Made by a program: the position numbers and the translations under genes. Below the pieces are notes generated by a model, which made no database searches, was not told the DNA's origin, and saw only the letters and a list, made by a program, of their open reading frames with translations. This document shows, in pieces, positions 58,371 through 64,000 of a stretch of 64,000 nt of DNA (position 1 is the first letter of the stretch; each line of letters begins with the position of its first letter). Source of the DNA: Phascolarctos cinereus. Taxonomy: Eukaryota; Chordata; Mammalia; Diprotodontia; Phascolarctidae. The stretch covers positions 976,501-1,040,500 of the forward strand of contig NW_018344271.1 in NCBI RefSeq assembly GCF_002099425.1, written 5' to 3'.

Positions 58371-61250
58371 TCAGAAGGACACAGCGGTGTGCTGCACATT
58401 GAGGAGGCGAAGCCAAGAGGGCAGAATGAAGCCAGCGCTTCTGCCCAGCTCTACCCACACACCCCTCTGCAGCAAATCCAGGAACACACCAAACCCAATT
58501 CTGAGCAAGAAAGCTAAGAAGAGCTTAGGAAGGCAGAAAGAGAGGCCTGCAGACGTGGGTGGGGGCTGGCTGGGAGAACCGTGCACTGCAAGCAGCACCA
58601 AGGGGGGGGGGCTATGGTGGCAGCAGCAACAGGAGCAGTGCTGTGTCAAGGGCGAGGGCACTGACTGCCAGATCATAGAGAGCCTCTGGGAGCAGGGACG
58701 GGGCCATCTGGCAGCCTGGCTGCCCCCGTTACCCAGGTTCAGATCACTGTACCAGGGTAGAGAGAAGAGCAGGCATGGCTGCAGGGAAACAAAGACCCTA
58801 CCTGAATAAGGTTAGGCTTCCCAACTTTGATCCTAATTCTGCAGACCAGGAAGGCAGTGGCCAGACCTCTACCAGAATCATGTACTACTTGGAAGAACTG
58901 AAAACTTACAGGCCTGCACTGAAAAGTAGTAGGATATAAAAGACAGAAACTTGGGCCAGATCTCACCACCATCCCAAGAGGGAACAGATAAATTCATTTC
59001 TAATTCTCACTCTAACCCTAAATTTGTTTCTAACATAAAATCCAGTCAGGAAATAGGCTATAAAAATGAGTAAACAAACAAGTGATTGGAAAGGTGAATG
59101 GAAAACTCAAGACACAAACTTAGAAGAAAAATGACTTGAAAACAAATACAAGCAAAGCCTCAAAGAAAAATGCGGATTAGATATAAGTCCAACGAGAATT
59201 CCTAGAAGACCTACAGAAAAGGGGCAAAAGTAGTTAAAAAGTGATTTTAAAAATCAAATAACAGCAAAGAAAAATTGAGAAAAGAAATGAGACCTGTGGA
59301 AGAAAATTATGAAAAGAGAAATAACAGCTTGTTAAAAGATGCACAAAAATTACTGAAGAAAATAACACACAAATCACAACTGGCTAAATAAGAAAAGAGG
59401 TACAAAATCTCACTGTAGAAAATAATGCCTTAAAAATTAGAACTAGTCAAATAAAAGGTAATGACTCCATAAGACATCAAGAAACAATAAAATAAAGTCA
59501 AAAGGCTAAAAAAAATAGAGAAGAAATGTGAAATATCTTACAGGTAAAACTCACCTGGAAAACAGAGGAGAGATAATTTAAGAATTATTGGACTACTTGA
59601 AAGCCATGATTTAAAAAAAAAAGGGGGCCTGGACATCATATTCCATGAAATTTTAGAGGAAAACTGCCCCAAAATCTCAGAACCAGAGGGCAAAATAGAA
59701 ATTTTAGAAATCCACTGATCACCCCTGAAAGAGATCCCAAAATGAAAACTTCCAAAAATATTACAGTCAAAATCCAGAGCTTCCAGATCAAGGAGAAAAT
59801 ACTGAAAGCAACCGGAAACAATCCAAATACCTTGGAACCACAGTCAGGACACACAAGATTTAGCAGCTACCACACTAAAGGATTAGAGGGCTTAGAATAT
59901 GATATTCCAGGAGGCAAAACAGCTATAATTACAACAAAAAATAGCGCACCCAACAAAACTGAATATAATGTTCTGGGACAGAAAATGCATATTTAATGAA
60001 AGAGAAAGCTTTCAAGCATTCTTGATGAAAAGACTGGAGCTAAATAGAAATTCTGACATTCAAACATTCTCAAGAGAAGCACAAAAAGGTAAACATGAGT
60101 CAAATCACATAGGACTTAACAAAGTTAGACTGTTTACATTCCCATAAGAGAAGATGATGCATTGTAATCCCCTAAGAACTTTATCATCATTGCACAGTTA
60201 GAAGGAGCATACTTAGAGGGCATGGTGTGAGTTTATGTTGTGATTATGTCAAAAGAATGGAAGGATGAGAAAGAGAGGTGCACTGAGAGGAGGGGGAAAG
60301 GAGAGGAAGATTGAGGCAAATTATCTAACGTAAAAGAGGCACGCAAATATATGTTGTTAACAAGAGACACACTTGAAACAGAAAGATTCACAGTAAAATA
60401 AGGGGCTGGAGCTGAATCTATTATGCTTCAGCTGAAGTAAAAAAAGGCAGGGGTAGCAATCATGATCTCAGACAAAGCAAATGCAAAAATATACCTAACT
60501 AAAAGAGATAATCAGAGAAACCATACTTTGTTAAAAGATACCATAGAAAATGAATTGATTTCAATATTGACCATATTTCAATATGCACCAGATGGCATAA
60601 CATCCAAATTCTTGAAGGAAAAGTTAAATGAGTTACAGGAGGAAATAGTAAACTATGTTAGTGGGGACCTTAATTTACCCCTCTCAGACCTAGATAAATC
60701 TAAACATAAAATAAAGGCGATTAATACAATTTTATAAGAGTTAGACATAATAGACCTCTGGAGAATGTCGAATGGGAAAAGAAAAGAGCATATCTATTTC
60801 TCAGCTATGTATTGCACCTTCACAAAAACTGACCATGTATTAGGGCATAAAAACCTCACAAATTAAGAAAATCAGAAATATTACATGTACCTTTTTAGGA
60901 CCACAACGCAACAAAAATTACATTCAAAAAAAGGCCTTTGAAGCACAGATTAAAAATTGGAAATTAAGCAATTTAATCAGACTGCATTAAAATTTAAAGA
61001 GAACCTAAAGGACATCATAAAAATACACATGAAAAAAATATGGCCTGTGACAGTCTACATGCTCCACCAGTATCCTTGTAACATCAATAAAAGCAAAAAA
61101 GGATCCCAACACATTGGATGGACCCTTGTGGTGAACTTAGAGGAGGTTAAGGGCAAGAGTTACAGGATGAATAAGCTTCTCTTTCACAGGAGAAAATATC
61201 TCAATAAGATCACAAATCCATTTAAGTGCTAAGAATGGCCATATTTGCAA
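58370..61250 (+). mobile_element. L1 5' half (5' UTR-like, ORF1, ORF2 endonuclease)
   Basis: 58370-59040 has a 5' UTR-like start ('ggaggcgaagccaagagggc'). 59060-59990 is ORF1, from 'MSKQTSDWKGEWKTQDTNLE' to the C-terminal domain ('EPEGKIEILE', 'VKIQSFQIKEKILKATGNN', 'SGHTRFSSYHTKGL'). 60460-60940 is the ORF2 endonuclease ('DKANAKIYLTKRDNQRN', 'EKLNELQEEIVNYVSGDLN', 'LPLSDLDKSKH'). RT and the 3' end are missing. Several breaks in each ORF. Confidence 0.8.
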
Positions 61251-61600
61251 GATATGCAAATAGGGGGAGGAATAGCCAATGCTATTTTTAAAGTGTTGGT
61301 CTATTCATGTACACCTCTTGATCATGTCCTCCTAAATTAGTCACAAAGGATCCACTCACTGGGCTAGACTTGTATAGTTAACACTAATGAACAGGTTATC
61401 TATTGATTATTCCTTGCTCTCTATCTGATCAGTCCCTCCTTTTTTCCTGGTCATACAATAAGGACATCCTTTAAACCACTTCCCCATAATTTGTAATAGG
61501 ATACAACCTACTCATGTCTATCATAAGCTTCTCCACTGTCCCCTGGATGATCCTCAATTTCAATCCTTCAAAAGCTGTAGTCTCCCATGACTCTAGCCAA
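61250..61600. other. No gene recognised
   Basis: AT-rich sequence between the L1 and a SINE. Confidence 0.35.
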
Positions 61601-61603
61601 ACC

Positions 61604-61830
61604 TAGGTGGTACAGTATATAAAGAGCCGGCAGTGAGGAAGATCTGAGTTCAAATCCTACCTCAGAACTTATTAGCTATGTGACCTTGGGCAAGTCAGTT
61701 AACCCATTTGCTTCAGTTTCCTCAACTGTAAAACAAGGGCATTAGCACCTACCTCCTAAGGTTGTTGTGAAGATCAAATAAGTTAGGTGCTATGTAGAGA
61801 TACCTGCTATTGTTACTTTTGTTACTCTTA
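61604..61830 (+). mobile_element. MIR/Mar-type CORE SINE
   Basis: 'aggtggtacagtatataaag' head, 'gagttcaaatcctacctcag', 'tagctatgtgaccttgggca' and 'cctcaactgtaaaacaaggg', ending in a TTTTGTT-rich 3' part. Confidence 0.8.
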
Positions 61831-61907
61831 AATTAAATCTGGTAATTAAAACCAGATTAGCAGCCTTAGGGAAGTCTCTGTAGCAAACTAGGCAGATATT
61901 TGCTTCA

Positions 61908-62075
61908 TCTACAGAAAGGGTTGGCAAACTTCAACCCAAGGGCCAAATCTGGCCCACCCCAGAGCCAAGAAAGGTTTTTACACTGTAAGATAAAGTTTCC
62001 TAGGCCAATAAGAACAGCCAGGGTCCCAGGGCATAGTGTGCCAACCAGGTCTTTAGAATTCCCCTTTAATTGAAC
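61908..62075. mobile_element. Possible hAT MITE
   Basis: 'agggttggcaaacttcaacc' and 'gggccaaatctggcccaccc' resemble mammalian hAT (Charlie-type) MITE ends. The other end is unclear. Confidence 0.45.
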
Positions 62076-62249
62076 TGCCTAAATTTCAGTTGTGTGCACT
62101 GGCTGGAATCCTTCTCACATTTGTTATCTTCATAAAGCTTTGCAATTCAAGAAGTTACAATTTATCTAATGTTGAATGAGACCTACACTGTTAGAACGCC
62201 ATTCTATAGTTTTTCTTTGGTATTAATTATCTGATACTGATCAAACTCT

Positions 62250-62583
62250 TTGCTCTCATAGTCATCTCACATTCGTTATATTCACAAGGTTTCTTGCCAC
62301 AATGAGTTTTCTGATGTTTGCTCTAGGAAGGCCTTTCCACATTCGTAAAGTTTCTCATAAGCATGAATTATTTTTATATTCACTAAATTGGGAGCCCTTA
62401 TGATAGGCCTTCTTATATTCATAAAAGTTTCCCTCCACTTATGAATTCTCAAGTATTGACTAAGCTGTTTCCTCTCTAGGCAGACCTTCCCATATTTAGA
62501 ACATTCATAAGGTTTCTCTACACTTATGAAGTCTCTGATGTTGAGTAAGCTGCTTCCACTCTACGAAGGTCTTCCCACATTTG
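62250..62583 (-). pseudogene. Decayed C-terminal finger relics of unit D
   Basis: After the stop the minus strand continues with finger text in shifted frames: '[20 protein letters not shown]', then 'YECSKYGKVCLERKQLSQY', then '[15 protein letters not shown]'. About four units are recognisable. The frame is lost by one extra base in the linker at about 62585-62600. Confidence 0.75.

Positions 62584-64000
<1,417 letters not shown>

Overview
The window looks like marsupial nuclear DNA. The evidence is many tRNA-like CORE SINEs (MIR/Mar1/WSINE type, some with a BovB/RTE-style 3' tail), many L1 ORF2 3' ends, numerous L2 copies and a CR1/L3-like relic. No prokaryotic or viral gene organisation and no credible LTR element were seen.

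The genes form a tandem KRAB zinc-finger cluster, all transcribed on the minus strand. Four units are visible, here called A to D. Unit A has its promoter near 14.4 kb, a start exon at 13.33-13.38, a KRAB-A exon at 12.74-12.87 and a KRAB-B exon at 12.37-12.46; its finger exon is not in the window. Unit B has its promoter near 33.1 kb, start exon 32.84-32.93, KRAB-A 30.69-30.81, KRAB-B 30.33-30.43 and a 19-finger exon at 19.17-21.22. Unit C has its promoter near 55.3 kb, start exon 55.08-55.16, KRAB-A 52.45-52.57, KRAB-B 51.95-52.04 and a 10-finger exon at 39.39-40.70. Unit D shows only its 14-finger exon at 62.58-63.88; the rest lies to the right of the window. All three KRAB-A exons are exactly 127 nt and all three KRAB-B exons exactly 96 nt, with matching splice phases.

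Unit C splices in frame into a predicted 535-residue repressor. Unit B is one base out of phase at its most obvious finger-exon acceptor. Unit D carries broken spacer sequence before its array, and the arrays of B, C and D all end at points followed by decayed finger relics. The proteins would act in the nucleus: the fingers read DNA and the KRAB domain recruits the TRIM28/KAP1 silencing machinery. Such clusters usually target transposable elements, but the targets here are unknown.

Between the genes: 0.6-11.9 kb SINE/LINE mosaic, including a non-L1 LINE with an internal inversion; 14.1-14.7, 31.8-33.5 and 54.4-55.6 kb CpG islands sharing ETS, ZNF143/THAP11-like and NRF1-like motifs; 17.2-19.1 and 36.4-39.0 kb paralogous 3' flanks of units B and C; 24.7-29.7 kb mainly L2; 58.4-61.2 kb the 5' half of an L1. 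A strong 36-37 bp-arm hairpin sits at 54.02-54.11 kb inside intron 1 of unit C.
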